A stretch of DNA of 64,000 nucleotides from Cheiracanthium punctorium (lineage: Eukaryota > Arthropoda > Arachnida > Araneae > Cheiracanthiidae). The notes under the pieces were generated by a model that did not search any database, was not told where the DNA came from, and was given only the letters and a program-made list of their open reading frames with translations. Each line of letters starts with the position of its first letter. The stretch's first letter is position 1. Location: NCBI GenBank assembly GCA_038373885.1, contig JAWZYV010013188.1, positions 78,472 to 142,471 on the forward strand, in the 5' to 3' direction. Positions 12,345-24,439 of this stretch are shown piece after piece. A program made the translations under genes and the position numbers.

Positions 12345-12582
12345 GATTTTCAAACATGTGGAAAAGTTTTTATTGTTAGCGTCTACTGTGAACTGCGCAG
12401 TCTCAAAGACGAAAAAAAGACAAATAGTCTGCAGTTGCTACCAGTTTTATAAAATAGTACTTGTTCAGAAGTAGAAACTTGTTCAGAAGTAGCCGTGACT
12501 CTAAAGTTAACTCATTGGCTGTATTCAATCGTCAATATACTTCATGGGGGAGGAATCTGCCAGCTCAAAAATGCTCTACACC

Positions 12583-12744
12583 CATGGGCGCCGGCAGCAT
12601 AGGGCAAGGGGGGACAATGCCCCCACCCCAGGATTTCTGTATGCGATGTTTTCCCTTGCTTTTTTCCTCTTTCCAACATGGTAACCATACGTTGAAGTAG
12701 TCTTTGCCCCCCCCCCCCTGGGAAATATTCTGCCGGCGCCCATG
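12583..12744. mobile_element. Short inverted-repeat element, 162 bp
   Basis: Perfect 14-bp terminal inverted repeats: CATGGGCGCCGGCA at 12583-12596 and its reverse complement at 12731-12744. The interior is G-rich then C-rich (runs near 12607 and 12709), unlike the AT-rich flanks. No transposase. Superfamily not determined. The open frames on both strands here arise from the inverted repeat. Confidence 0.65.
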
Positions 12745-14447
12745 TCGACACGTCGATGGAAGAATGCTATTTTTAGAAGTAATAGTGTTTTTTAAAAGAG
12801 TATTTGTAATGCATTGTTAATATTTCTTTAAGTTTTTGACACACAAATGAATTTCTTTTCCAGAATTTTTTTTTGAGAGTTTATAAATTCCCACTGTTTA
12901 ATTTTGGCATTTTAAAACATCAATTTTACCATAAAAATAGAGATTCATCTGTATAAAGAATTAAAATGGGTTTCTCTTTTTTCAACAAACAACCTCTTAA
13001 AGTATTTAAAAGGACGGCTTATGCAATTGTTAAAATTTAGCAATCCCCCCCCCCGTCTTGTTTCCCCTACCAGGGATTTTCTACGTTGCGCATTTCTCAC
13101 GATAGAAAGCCTTTTTAAACGATATTAAAGCATTAATCGTTAAATTAGAGGAAATAATTAATCACATAAAAAGATTTAGAGATGTTAATCAAACCCTTAG
13201 AAATCTCCCGAAAAAAAAGTTCTTTAATCTATTATTAACCCCAGTGCATCCTGACCCGGCAAATATATAATACTTATTGCTTTCATTCTTCATTCTTTCC
13301 AAAAAAGAAAAGAAACATAAAAAAAGAAGGAAAGCCATAAAAAAGACGGCTTTTTGTGAAGCCGCGCTATTGATTTTTAGTAGTGTTTTCCTCAAGAAGT
13401 TATGAGGATTTTCGAATAAATTTGATTTTCATTTCAACCATTGATCTTTTCAGATGGAATAGCATACAATTAAAAAACTAAAAAATGAAGTAAAAAAAGA
13501 GTAAGAAAAAAAAACCCATACAGAAAGTCAGTTTTTTTTTGGGGGGGGTGGTGGGTCGGAATTACTTTGCCACCGATATCTCCAGTCGTATGGGGAATAT
13601 GTTAAAGTAAGCTTAAATTTGTTGTGAGAAGCTTATTCAGTCGTCTAATGGGAATCTCAAACGCAAGTCAAGTGCAAATGAGCCAAGCCAATTATATGCA
13701 TTTGGAAACTATTTAAGAACTCAAGCTATTTTGGAACTAAATGTGATTTTTTTCATTTAGATTTTTTAAAGAAACTGCGACTTTTGAACAGAGTGAGCTT
13801 CGACAGTCCTCATTGTAAACTGTTAAAAAAATTGAGAAAATATTTTGAAACCTTTGATATTACTTTTTTTGCGTAAGAAGTTAAATGCATTTCTGTATTA
13901 ATGGAGTAGATTAGAAGTAATTTTTTTAATTGACGATTTTTTTAAAGATGTAGTGATGTAGTTTTCGTTCATTAATCACAAAATTTTTAACATTTGTAGC
14001 TTTCCTCCTTTAGCTTCACATAAAATTAATACATTTAAGCAACATTATAAAAGAATCCAGGTAAAAATACAGCCGAACTCGGTTTTTATCGACGCCACTT
14101 TTAAAATACATCTCTGTTATACCGTCAATAAATCGTTGCATTCGGCAGATACCCATCAGAAACAACAATAGAATGCCTTGATTTTAACTTCGTCGTAGAG
14201 AGCACATCAACTCGGTTTTAGAATAAGTTTTACCGCCTTTCTCTTTTCGAATTTTTCTTTAACCAAGCAAAATTAAGTTGAAAACAGTCATACGTGTTCA
14301 CTTTAATTCTGGTACAATTGAATTACTGACGCTGAAAATGATTTAGATGAGATATATTGGTTTACTAAACCTAAACGATAGAAATTTAAATTTTTTTTGA
14401 AACCGTCATGAAGCATGTTTCGAACATTTAACGGAGTACGACAGCAC
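12745..14447. other. No recognisable feature
   Basis: AT-rich, with homopolymer C and G runs near 13045 and 13540. No gene, element terminus or tandem repeat recognised. Confidence 0.4.
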
Positions 14448-14520
14448 AGTTGATTCCCCTATAACATAGTTGATGCAATCTGTGTTTTATGAATCTGTAT
14501 TCCCGTGTTGTGCAAGCCGC
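14448..14520 (+). mobile_element. Fragment of a pogo-like inverted-repeat element
   Basis: It begins CAGTTGATTCCCCTATAACA and continues with TCTGTGTTTTATGAATC and CCCGTGTTGT. The order matches the left part of the complete element at 57082-57411. It is cut off where the hAT element begins. Confidence 0.5.
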
Positions 14521-14526
14521 TCAGAT

Positions 14527-14998
14527 CAGTGGTCTCCAACCCCCGGTACCGGCCGCGGACCTGTACCGGTCCGTTCATCAAATGATACCGGATAGCCCAA
14601 AGAACATTTTATTTACCATGGTGTATTTTTCTCGTTCGCGAAACTTTGTCGGGTTTGTGCTAATTTATATATTTGTAACTGAAAAAAATCTTATAGCTAT
14701 TTTAAATTAGTTTATTATTTATCAAACATTTCAAGATTATAAATTAAAGTTGCAGTCATAAAATTGAGGCTTCCCATTCATTTTACGTTCTAGTGAGTTA
14801 AAATGTTAATGTCACTTTAAATTCAATTTTCGGTGTAACTGTATCTTATTTTGAAGACATTTTTAAATACAAGTAGATTAAAATTATTAAATAAAAGAAA
14901 ATATAAAATCAACGTTCCTGGCCCCCTTCCCTCAAGGGCAGCGGTAAAATTATCAAATGTTGACCGGTCCGACGAGATATAAAGGTTGGGAATCACTG
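14527..14998. mobile_element. hAT-type non-autonomous element (472 bp)
   Basis: Terminal inverted repeats CAGTGGTCTCCAACC (left) and, on the other strand, CAGTGATTCCCAACC (right, ending 14998), 13 of 15 matching. Flanks GCTCAGAT and ACTTAGAT match at 6 of 8 positions, as an aged 8-bp hAT target-site duplication would. An inverted relative is at 52485-52966, sharing GGTACCGG and GGATAGCC words. The open frame at 14489-14710 crosses the element edge and is not a gene. Confidence 0.75.
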
Positions 14999-15164
14999 AC
15001 TTAGATTACACAAATGCATACTTTCCAAACATATACCATGCAAGAAAAGTATTGTAATCATAAAAAAATTCGGCTATGAGATTTTGATGTATTTAAACGT
15101 TTTCAGGCATTCTGAAATCAATTATGCTATTTTTGCGGTGATGTATGCATGTGTGTATGTGTAC

Positions 15165-15620
15165 GTCAGTGAACACGATAACTACATTGAGTACGCATAT
15201 TATAGATCACCGTCATACAAAATGTGAATATTTTGGTGTGTGTAGTACTCATAGATTTTGTATAGGGCTACAAATAAGAATTCTTATAAATTACGGTCTA
15301 TAGACGCAAACTATTTAAAATGCTCAAATATCTATATGGTGCATTTGATTCAGCTGAAATTTGCTACGCATGTTATAAGTTACTGTCTTTTATAATGTAT
15401 AGATTTTGGTATTTGTAGAGTTTTTTAGTTTTTACTAGGCTATATAAAGAAGAATTCTTATAAATAACGGCCTACAGACTCAAGTTATTTAAAATGCGCA
15501 ACTGTCTATATCGTACATTCGATTGAGCTCAAATTAGGTACAGATATTATGGGTCACTGTTTTACATATTGAATAGATTTTGGTGGGTGTAGGACTTACA
15601 GTGTTTTTGTGTGTGCAATT
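15165..15620 (+). repeat. Tandem repeat, period about 170 bp, 2.7 copies
   Basis: The word GATTTTGGTGTGTGTAG, with variants, occurs at about 15228, 15402 and 15568. Each is followed by AAGAATTCTTATAAAT and a TTTAAAATGC word. Similar modules occur in non-autonomous DNA elements of arthropods, but no element ends were found. Confidence 0.6.
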
Positions 15621-16292
15621 TTATAAGTTCTTAAATAAAATTGAAAATGTCTAAATATGGGATTGGAAGTTCAAAAGGAACCACCTCCAGCATAAAAATA
15701 TGTATGCATAAAATCTGACGGAAAAATATTAATTATTTTAATTAATAATACTACAAATTCATGTAGAAACAGTCAAACCTAATGCTCTGTACTTTTTCAA
15801 TGTAAACTTCGTACCTCTGTCAGAGACAGCAGTTAACATCGGAAAAATAATTATCCTCCTTCTCTACAAAAGCATCTAAATAAAATTTAACCGATGAATA
15901 AATGACCAAATCACCGAAAAGAATATAAAGATAATTTAGATATTTTTTAACGCGTAATGAAATTCAATTGTTTGAGGGAAGGTGATTTTTTTGCCGATAG
16001 TTCTTTGATCATACACTCGTACACGAATAAGTAATTCTTGAGTATAAAAAATATTCAAAATAGATTGAAATTGTATAAAAACGGAGAAACTGTTTTTTTT
16101 TTCAGATAATAATATATTAAAAATGGAGCAAAATAACAGTAGCCACATGGAAATAATGTGGGGGATCCCAGAATGAAATTATCCTGCAGTGGGATAGTTT
16201 CATTCTAAGAAAAATAGAATTGTTTCAAGGTTCGGAAAAAAGTCGAAATTTCATTTAGTTTCTTAAAATCTATATATATATACATATATTCA
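15621..16292. other. No recognisable feature
   Basis: AT-rich DNA. The open frame at 15936-16148 has no recognisable motif. A TA microsatellite near 16270-16290 is probably the 3' tail of the SINE that follows. Confidence 0.4.
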
Positions 16293-16502
16293 ACGGGCGG
16301 GTACTTGCGGATTAGGCACTGTCCACTACAACTCCCGGAAAGTATTGTGGCCATTTTATTATGGGGGCATCCAGTGGGAGACCAGCTTTACCAACTGTGA
16401 AGGGACGGACAAGTTAAGATCCATGCACAAGCTGGGATTTGAACCCGGACCCAAGGGGTGATAGAATGGTTTCTAAGCCCCTACACCACCTGGACGGCTA
16501 AA
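16293..16502 (-). mobile_element. tRNA-derived SINE (family S3)
   Basis: On the minus strand it starts near 16500 with a tRNA-like head. An A-box-like TGGTGTAGGGG is followed by a clear B box, GGTTCAAATCC. The 3' part is not tRNA-like and ends in a TA-rich tail. It cannot be a working tRNA: the arms between the boxes do not fit and the head runs into an unrelated body. Confidence 0.65.
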
Positions 16503-16605
16503 TTGATTTATAGATATTCCTTAAAAAGTTGTTTTCAATTAATTACCTACTTCTCTTACAGCTACATTTTCTAATCCAGTTTTGGTAACACTTAACTTTA
16601 ATGTC
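16499..16605 (-). repeat. Exon-like duplicated block, copy 1 (partner 17277-17385)
   Basis: About 105 bp shared with 17277-17385 in the same orientation. On the minus strand, one shared frame reads KTGLENVAV here and KTGIEILAV in the partner, ending at a conserved GGTAATT that could be a splice donor. Its far edge coincides with the SINE insertion point. It may be a duplicated small exon or simply a repeat. Confidence 0.4.
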
Positions 16606-17276
16606 AAAATTGTGCAATATGTATTTATATTAAGCTTATATAAAGCAAAAATCTTGAATAATGGGACTCTATACACCAGAGTTTGAAAAATCGTGCCGCA
16701 ACCTCCAAACTTGGGGCATTGGAGAATTTCATGTAGCGGACCTTATCCTTGTGCCTACTTATTGTTCTGAGAAGACAGATTGAAGACTTTCTAAATAATT
16801 TCGTGCCCGGAAATATTTTAATACCTTATAATTTATCATACCACGATAAAAAGAAGCATTTGTACACTCCACAATGCTCTGTCACCAGAAGAAGAACAAT
16901 ATCTGATCTCCTATAAATACCCGAAAAAATAATTCTACAATTCACTTCAACACTTTCTATCTCACGTTCACACGTTATTACTTTTCCTCCCTTGTACTAG
17001 AGCCTACTGGTATTTATATTTTCCTATTCTGTCCATGAAAGCAAAATGGTGCTGGAATTGTTTGGCGCATCTAAACTTCTTCATAAAAAAATTGACAGAG
17101 GACAGGCAATAGGTTGGCCAGTGCTGGTACACAAGATATGTAACAATTTAATTTCGTATAAGGCCATACTCTATTCTCATAGCTTTTAATAAATTTAAAC
17201 ATATGACTCTATGAACACACACTAAATTAAAAATGAAAACGTTTCACAAACTCGTTATTAAAATCAATACAACTGT

Positions 17277-17385
17277 AAAATTTAGTTATGCATACCCTTT
17301 AAAAAACTGTCTTCAAATAATTACCTTCTTCTATAACAGCTAAAATTTCTATTCCAGTTTTGGCAACATTTAATTTTAACACAGT
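17277..17385 (-). repeat. Exon-like duplicated block, copy 2 (partner 16499-16605)
   Basis: Partner of the preceding repeat block, about 780 bp away. It shares AATTACCTTCTTCT-like and CCAGTTTTGGCAACA words on plus. The minus-strand frame (KTGIEILAVIEEG) is open up to the GGTAATT junction. Confidence 0.4.
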
Positions 17386-17666
17386 TGACAAATAACAAGA
17401 ACATAAATTTTATTCATGTATCAAAGTCGGTAGCGTAATTAATTTCGTACGCTTCGACGCTTTTTGAAAAAAGCTTTTATGCAAAACGCATTATGTCTGC
17501 ATTAAAATTTGATGACAATTTATATTTTGAGTTTACGCATCAAGTAATCGATATTCTTCATCCCTTTTTAGAGAGACAGAGAAAAAAAAAAAGAATTCTA
17601 TGCAATCCTTTTACTTAACTTTATGTGAAACTGTAGGGGAAGAAACTGGATCTGAGAAATATTTGA

Positions 17667-17724
<58 letters not shown>

Positions 17725-18795
17725 ACATGATGTCACGAGCGGATCACCGTTCCGTTTTTAGCATTATTGGTTAAAGCCGTGATCAATACTGGAGAGCTTC
17801 CAAATAAAAATACTGATCGAAACAAAGAAAGATTTTTATTTTGTTAGACTTTATGCAGTTAATGATGTATCAAAAGAAAGAAAAAAGAAAAAAAAAATAG
17901 AAGAAGTATGAAAAAGTTTGGCGATTTCTTTGTTCTAAGAACGTGTTCTCTCTGCAGGAAAGCTAGGTAGGTACAAACGTAATTTTACGCTTCGAGTTAT
18001 TTCGAAGCCTTCCAGCTTCCGGGAAATTGAAAATAATTATTTTATTGGTCAAACAGGGAAGAATTTAGCGAAAGAGTTACATTTAAAGATGCTCGGTAAG
18101 TATTAAAGACTTCTTCGGAGATATATAATTTCATTTTATGCTCGAATATTCTAGCTATCACGAAGTCCATGTGGTGATGACTGACTGGAATTGCTCAATG
18201 TTTTTTGATGCATGCACAATTAGGTCTTAATTTCTATCAAAGAAAAAAAAGTGCCGGAGCCCTAATATTCTCTGCAGCCCATGTTCATGCTCAGTGGTAT
18301 GCTGCAAACCCCTTCAATTTTTGCAATATGTGGGGTCGGTAGCACATTCAATTTAAAATAATGACAATTCAGAGATTTCCCCCTTATTGACATATTTTTT
18401 ATTATTTCACAGAACAGTGAAATGAAATGAAGTAGTCTGAAATTAGAATGAAGAAATATAAACAATTTATGGTAAAAGACCCAAAATCTGGTAGTCTCGG
18501 TAGCTTGGTCTGTTCACCAAAATCTGTTTGTGTATGATGTGTGAAACGGGGAAAATTTTTGAGTTATTGTACTGGTGGTGGGCTGCGGAGCGCAATATCA
18601 TGAGCTTCGATAGTTTTACCGTATATGTAAGACTTCAAATCAGAAAAAAGAAGCACAATAGCTGAGCTCCGGTGAGCTCCCATGCAAATTTAGCCCTGAT
18701 GACAGATTTTTTAGCGGATAACGTTGAACATTTTAAAGTATCTGTATTTTTCTTTCGAAATGATTTAAAAATGAGTCTTTTGCATTTGTCATTAG
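17386..18795. other. Unassigned stretch
   Basis: No gene recognised. Apart from the TA/TG microsatellite listed separately, there is only a purine-rich run near 17880 and an open frame at 18262-18465 without recognisable motifs. Confidence 0.4.
17671..17724. repeat. Compound TA/TG microsatellite
   Basis: An uninterrupted TA run passes directly into a TG run. Confidence 0.95.
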
Positions 18796-18866
18796 CAGTG
18801 GCGTAACCAGAATTTTTTCAAGGGGGGGTTTCCGATTACTTATATACACACACACATATATATGTA

Positions 18867-20750
18867 CAGCTGCGGAAAAAAAGGCCCACTTGCTCTTTAT
18901 TTGGCCATTATTAGTCGGACTGCAAAGTTATATATACCATTCGCTTGCAAATAGCGTATGCTTAAATTTTCTAGTAATTTAATTTGCATAGGGGCCGTCT
19001 TCATAGTTAATTCTGCATCAACTTCGCTTTTTTCAATGACAACATACTTTGACTTTATTAAACGAAAGAAAACCTTCCAATTACCCTAAATGTTAATTTT
19101 CACCAAATTCCTTCGATAATTTCTGGACATATTGCTTTCACCAAATTCCTTCGATAATTTCTGGACTTTTGCGAGATTTTAAGGGACTTTCTGCAAATTG
19201 AGAAACGCTATTTGTAGGTTCCGAACTTTTCGCCTTTCATTCATTTCGCTCGCGAGAGTTAAAAGAAATAAATTCTGTTTTCACGGAAAATACTGTTTCT
19301 AGTCTTAAAGTTTTTTGTACTAATATCAGGTGTAGAATTTAGAATATTTAGTCAGTGGTTCAAATGACCCGTGATTCCATAACTTCCTTGGTTCGAACAC
19401 ATAATTTAAAGGAAAAATACCAAACGACTGCTCACGATTTTTAAATCTTTCTGATTTTGAAATTGTTATAGAGTATTTCTCTAGAAGGTTCTCTTAGACA
19501 GGTGACATGTTGCTAAGAGTGAGAGGCCGTTCTCTGCTCTTCTGACTACAATCCTGAATATTACTCAGCTACGTCCGAACATGAAGAATGGTTTCATGCT
19601 TGAAAATTTATTTGTTTGAATTTCATGTAAAAAACGCAATTACTTTTTTGCCGACCCAATATTATCACCGTGTTTGTTATTTCAAATTCTTCATTTAATA
19701 TTATTGTCTGCAATGTACAATAGTCTTATAAGACTTTTGGCGGTAGTTTAATTTATAGTCAGATGAAAATTTAGACAGAAAAACGTGATTTTGAATGTTT
19801 GAGTATGGGGAAGCTCAAAGTCCTGATGTTTCCAATATTAAAAAAGGTCGAATTCATGCCTGGAATGCTGAGGATGTAAGTTTTTCATAAATAGGACGTT
19901 GTATTGGAAGACATACATCTACTGTATCTAATTCTATACATGGAAAAATTTTATTTGGTGGGATATGGTAGCGGATGCAACAATAGACGCTTTATAGAAT
20001 CACCATCAAAATGTAAAAACCTCTAATTTATTTGCTTCAAAATTTGATATTTGTTTAATACCGCCATCTTTTACTGTTTTTGCACAAAGAAAATCTAATT
20101 TATGTTTATTTTATGCAATTTTCAAAAAATTATCACTTAATAAATTTATATATGGTCCCTTAACTCATGAAAATAACACATTTTATTTAATATAAATTAA
20201 ACTACTGAACGTAAAAATCTGAAAATTTGCACAGCCATGTAAAATCACTTTTTGCATATATTTCCATCAAAATTTGGCTAGGTTGACATTAATAATTTTT
20301 TAAATATTAATTTAATAATTAATGATTCATATTAATATTTTATTAAAAATTATAATAATAGTAAATTATGTTTGGGTCGTTTAGTTATAATAGTACGAAT
20401 AAAAGTCAGCTTCTTATCAATAGAGATATGAATTAAAGTATGAAAAAATATTTTAACATAGGGGGAGGGGGATTTCGGGTGCTCACTCATTTTCAGTTCA
20501 AATTTATTGAAAATTGGTATCCGGGGTTAAAATGAGCTAAATATTTGAAATATGAAGTGAAATCTAGGGGTTTGCTACTGGAAAAGAAAAAGTTGATGCA
20601 AATTTTAATATGGAGACGCCCCCTTACGCAATTTTTATGCATAGCAAATTAAAGTGTACGTCAATTGTAAACGATTGGAATCTGTAACTTTTCTGTACGA
20701 CGAACGACCGTTGAATAAAGTACAAGTGGGCCTTTTTTTCCCAGCAGCTG
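18867..20750 (+). mobile_element. Tc1/mariner-type element, degenerate, long terminal inverted repeats
   Basis: Left end CAGCTGCGGAAAAAAAGG, right end (other strand) CAGCTGCTGGGAAAAAAAGG, both followed by CCCACTTG and flanked by TA, the target of this superfamily. The inverted repeats can be followed, diverged, for about 190 bp, to GCATCAACTT words on each side. The interior holds a remnant of the transposase DNA-binding domain. No intact reading frame remains. Confidence 0.8.
19846..19983 (+). pseudogene. Tc1-like transposase remnant (helix-turn-helix region)
   Basis: One frame reads GRIHAWNAEDVSFS, a stop, then IGRCIGRHTSTVSNSI. This fits the N-terminal helix-turn-helix of Tc1-type transposases (G-R-I-x-x-W-x-x-x-G-x-S, then I-A-R-x-L-G-R-x-x-S-T-V-S). 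The in-frame stop and the absence of a recognisable DDE catalytic core show it is dead. It lies inside the inverted-repeat element 18867-20750, as expected. Confidence 0.6.
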
Positions 20751-21274
20751 TACATAATATACACGCACACTCGTGAGTAAGCGTTGTTCAATCACCCAAG
20801 TTCACGCTTTCCATAACAAATTACTTTTCTAAACAAAACTATTTTTAATTGGTACATTTTTATCATGATAGATTATCAAAAAAAAAGTTTGTTGTAATTT
20901 TAAACAGCTTCTTAGAGCAAAAATTCTATTTTGTTATACACCCCCCCCATATGTGAGAAAAAGTGTAATGAACAGCCTAATTTTCCTCATCACACTTAAT
21001 GTCGAGGGGAGGGGTTTAAACCTCTAAACCCTCCCCCTCTCTTGGATATGCTACTGGTCATTATAGACTTAATATAAAAATCTAAACATTAAGGGTTTTT
21101 AAATGCAGACGGAAGAGTATTAATTTACGGCTATACGATAATAAATAAACCGCTGAAATTTCTTCATAACTTCATGCAGCCATTTCTCCTCGTAAAACAT
21201 GTTTGAATTCTTCAAAAGTGCATCAAAGCAAAAAATAAACTTTATATTTTATTATTTTTTTTCTGCAATTCTTT

Positions 21275-21851
21275 TCCATTCCATCAGTTGAACATTGTAA
21301 AAAAAGCCATAAATCTATGATTTATAAGAAGACAATTTTTCCATTGCAAGAAAGATTACTCCTTACACCATCGGCTGAAGGTAAGATGTACTTTTATTTT
21401 ATCTGAAGGGAAAACAAAAGAAATAACGCTTCCTCTCCTGCAAACTCAAATGGCTTGACATAAACTTTCATAAATGAGGAAATATCAAGCGGGGCTGTTT
21501 AACTCATAAGAATTTACGGGAGCCGCCGATTCCTTCTGGGTTTGCCCATTCAGGCATTCGCATGGCCTTTCCGGATGTTTGTTGAATCCCTCATATTTTA
21601 TCGTTATTTTTAAAAATGCATTTTGGAACTGCGGATTCAGTATCCTTATTGCATAGCTTTTTGAAACTTAGCAACAGCAAGTATGGGAATCGACAGCGTG
21701 TCGACCTGTAGCATTTTAAATAGAACGGTAATATTTAAGCAATATTTGAGTAAAAAATGTTTCAATGGCCCAGTTAAAAAATGTGATCTTATTGTCGCTG
21801 TATTTCGTTGTTGCAATCATAAATCAAAATACAAGAGTAGGTATCATGATG
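21275..21851 (+). pseudogene. Unrecognised gene-like module, copy 1 of 4
   Basis: The upstream block (about 21290-21600) is shared with copies 2-4. It is best conserved around GACATAAACTTTCATAAATG and TTTAACTCATAAGAATTTAC. A candidate ATG sits at 21616. In another frame, 21683-21851 is open and encodes a lysine- and cysteine-rich stretch: STCSILNRTVIF, later KKCFNGPVKKC and a CC pair. It ends exactly at a GGTAAGA splice-donor-like sequence (GT at 21852). TGTAGCATTTTAAAT encodes CSILN, a motif also found in copies 2 and 3. ATG and CSILN are not in the same frame, so as read this copy is broken or has a different start. No family is assigned; a small secreted protein is one possibility. Confidence 0.35.
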
Positions 21852-23039
21852 GTAAGAAAAAAAAAAGGAAAAATAAAATAAAATAAATGAAAAGGTAATA
21901 AATAATTGGATATTAGAGGGATTTGGGTGGTAATTCTACTTGGGATTTTTATGATCTGCGCATTTAGAAAGCAATTTTCTGTCTTGAAAATAGTTCTTAT
22001 TTAAATAAATAAAAACTACGCTAATTACATTTAATCTGTCTTCATTTAAAATGAGATGGATATTTCAAATTCTGTTTTTAAAATTAAAATTACGTACAGT
22101 TACTGTAGTGGCAGAATGATTTGTTTTCATTTAAGTTGTTAAATTCACCAATGCAAAAAAATTTGAAGACATTTCTAGACTTCTTACACTCGGAAAATAA
22201 AAATACTAAACCTGGGGGAAAAAACCTTACTCGAAAATATATTTTTTTATTATTCTTATTATTATGTGTGGTACTGGCAATATTTCAAGCCCCTAGCAGA
22301 GACGTCGGCATCCAGTGTGAAAGTAATCGGAATTAATTTGAGAGCTTTAGCACTGTAGATGATATCTATCCTTAAATATTAATATGTGATGCATATATAT
22401 ACAAGGTACCATGTGACTTGAGGTCAACCGAAAATGTATGTTTACCCCCCATCCCCATAAGACGTCTCCACAATAATTTCACAAACTTTACACCAACATT
22501 CAGACGCAAATTACCAATTACAGTTTGAGGTAATTAAGAAAATAAAGATTAACAGGCAAAAGCAAATACCCAATTTCTACAAATAGTTCGTATCGTATAT
22601 AAATTGCCATCTCAAAAAATCATATTGCTGTTTCTACTAGTCATTAGAATACTATTTTGTGTACAAAAAAGTCTATTTCCTTGTCGAGCTCTAGCAAATT
22701 ATAAAACCCGCCTTCTTCCGCACATAAAGACAAATCAGTAAATGGTATACAAGTGAGTAAATCGGTCTGTACTAATCACTATCCATCCTACAGTTAGCTT
22801 GTATTTTGAAGAACATGCATCCTATCTCTGGTTAAAATGTAATGATAGCGATTTTGAAGTCAGGAAGTTCAATAATCATATGAGCGACACATGACTGTAG
22901 TAATGAAAACTGAAAGAACATATTCGATTTTATATTTATTCGAAACGTATTTTTAAATTAGCATTTACACAAAAAGAGACCAAAGAAATAATAAGTATTA
23001 ATAGATATAAAGTGCATATTTGATTAATTAGCCAAGTTC
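21852..23039. other. Unassigned stretch downstream of module copy 1
   Basis: AT-rich. The open frame at 22121-22336 has one hydrophobic segment but no recognised motif. No second exon for the module could be identified. Confidence 0.35.
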
Positions 23040-23270
23040 TACTTGTACAACTGTGAATAAGATCACTTTTAAGTCGAAGAATTCAAATGTGTCTAACTTA
23101 TTGCAAAACTGCTAAAATTTAAGGCTCAGTTTTTGTTTCCAACGACAGCTGTATCTCATAATGGGAACGGAAGTACATTTCAGATTGTTTCACGAAGTAA
23201 CCCCTAACTTCTGAAAATAAATAACCCAGAAACGATTATTATTAGAAGCATGAAACCAGTGGTATGTTTA
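23040..23270. repeat. Two-part dispersed repeat (partner 37091-37300)
   Basis: Part 1 (23040-23160) shares AATTCAAATGTGTCTAACTT-like and CAACGACAGCT-like sequence with 37168-37300 in the same orientation. Part 2 (23190-23265, GTTTCACGAAGTAACCC and AGAAGCATGAAACCAGTGG) matches the reverse complement of 37091-37160. The two parts are thus in a different order and relative orientation in the partner. Confidence 0.6.
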
Positions 23271-23450
23271 TCAAAAAACCCCTAAGAATTAGATACAGAA
23301 GCACCAAAATTTTAGTTGCAAACTGTGCCGATAGATGATGCTAAAAACGATCTAAGAAAATCCTCATCTGTCACACACATGACCGCTCCATTTCCCAAAA
23401 CTCACTGTTTGGGCTGCAGTCTCTTGCAAAGGCGTCATTGCACCTTTTTA

Positions 23451-23570
23451 AGAGGGATGTAACGGATATCCGGCAAATATCCAGTATCCGGCCTATCCGG
23501 CTGATTTTTCAATATCCGAAATACCGTCGGATATCATAACTACCAGATATCCGGCTATATACTACTAAAG
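23451..23570 (+). mobile_element. hAT-like inverted-repeat element end (GGATATCCGG-rich)
   Basis: It begins AGGGATGTAACGGATATCC, with several further ATATCCGG words. AGGGATG is a terminus style also seen in the element at 44595-45527. The opposite end was not found. Confidence 0.4.
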
Positions 23571-24439
23571 TTCTATCTATAATATACAGGGGACAGGATG
23601 GAAAATTATATTTGAAAATTCTTGATAAGCGATAAATAAAACAGATGGATATATTTTTTAACTGAAAAAATAGCAAATTTAACACTGGAAAGGGGTCATT
23701 CAAAATAAACACACAATTTCAACTTTTGTTCAGTAGTTTTTGAGCACATTTATAACTAGTTAGGCTAATATTTATAGTTGATTTCATGTTGCAAAGTGCC
23801 TTTCAGAGAACATTTTCTGAACTAAAAAAAAAAAAAAAAACCTTAAGCATATCTCATGTAGTGTCCATGTGCAAATTTGGAGGCTATCTTCTCTCCTTTT
23901 CAGCTTTAGACTGCTGTTTTTAATTATAAGCACTGTGCAGTACCATTTGAAAGATATGTGCATTCAGTATATGCGATTTTTCTCATGGTAATCCCAGAAA
24001 TAATGTAATTTTACACGCTCTCCAGATGAAGTTTCTCTGATATTTTTAATTTACTACGGAAATCCGATAATTAGAAAAAATCTCCGATTATTCTGTCTTC
24101 AAAATTTATTTACAGAGGCAGAGAGAAATTTCAATCTTCATCCTTTTTGCAAATGACTATCTTTTACTGAGCATTTCTTTATTAAAATCTCCAATACCTA
24201 ATCATTAAAAATAAACCTTTATTTTGTATACTTTTTAATTGAATTTAGCTATTTAAATTCATTTAAAAATCAATTGAAACTTGTAGAAAATCATAAAGTT
24301 AAGTCTACTTAAAATATCTACATTTAAAATGTGTTTGGGAAATATTTGTTAATGAAAACTATAACATGTAAAAAACACTCAAAATACTGGTGATAAACAA
24401 TAAAAAAAATAAAAAAAATTGTGAAAAAACACACATAAA
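23571..24439. other. No recognisable feature
   Basis: AT-rich DNA with an A run near 23826. No gene or repeat recognised. Confidence 0.4.

Larger units (their letters stand above)
18796..21056. mobile_element. hAT-type element with a Tc1-like element nested inside
   Basis: Left end CAGTGGCGTAACCAG at 18796; right end, on the other strand, CAGTAGCATATCC ending at 21056. Flanks are GTCATTAG (18788-18795) and GTCATTAT (21057-21064), 7 of 8 identical, an 8-bp hAT target-site duplication. Without the nested Tc1 element it would be about 375 bp, a short non-autonomous element with G-rich ends. Relatives with the same terminus are at 44812-44950 and 56735-56854. Confidence 0.75.
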
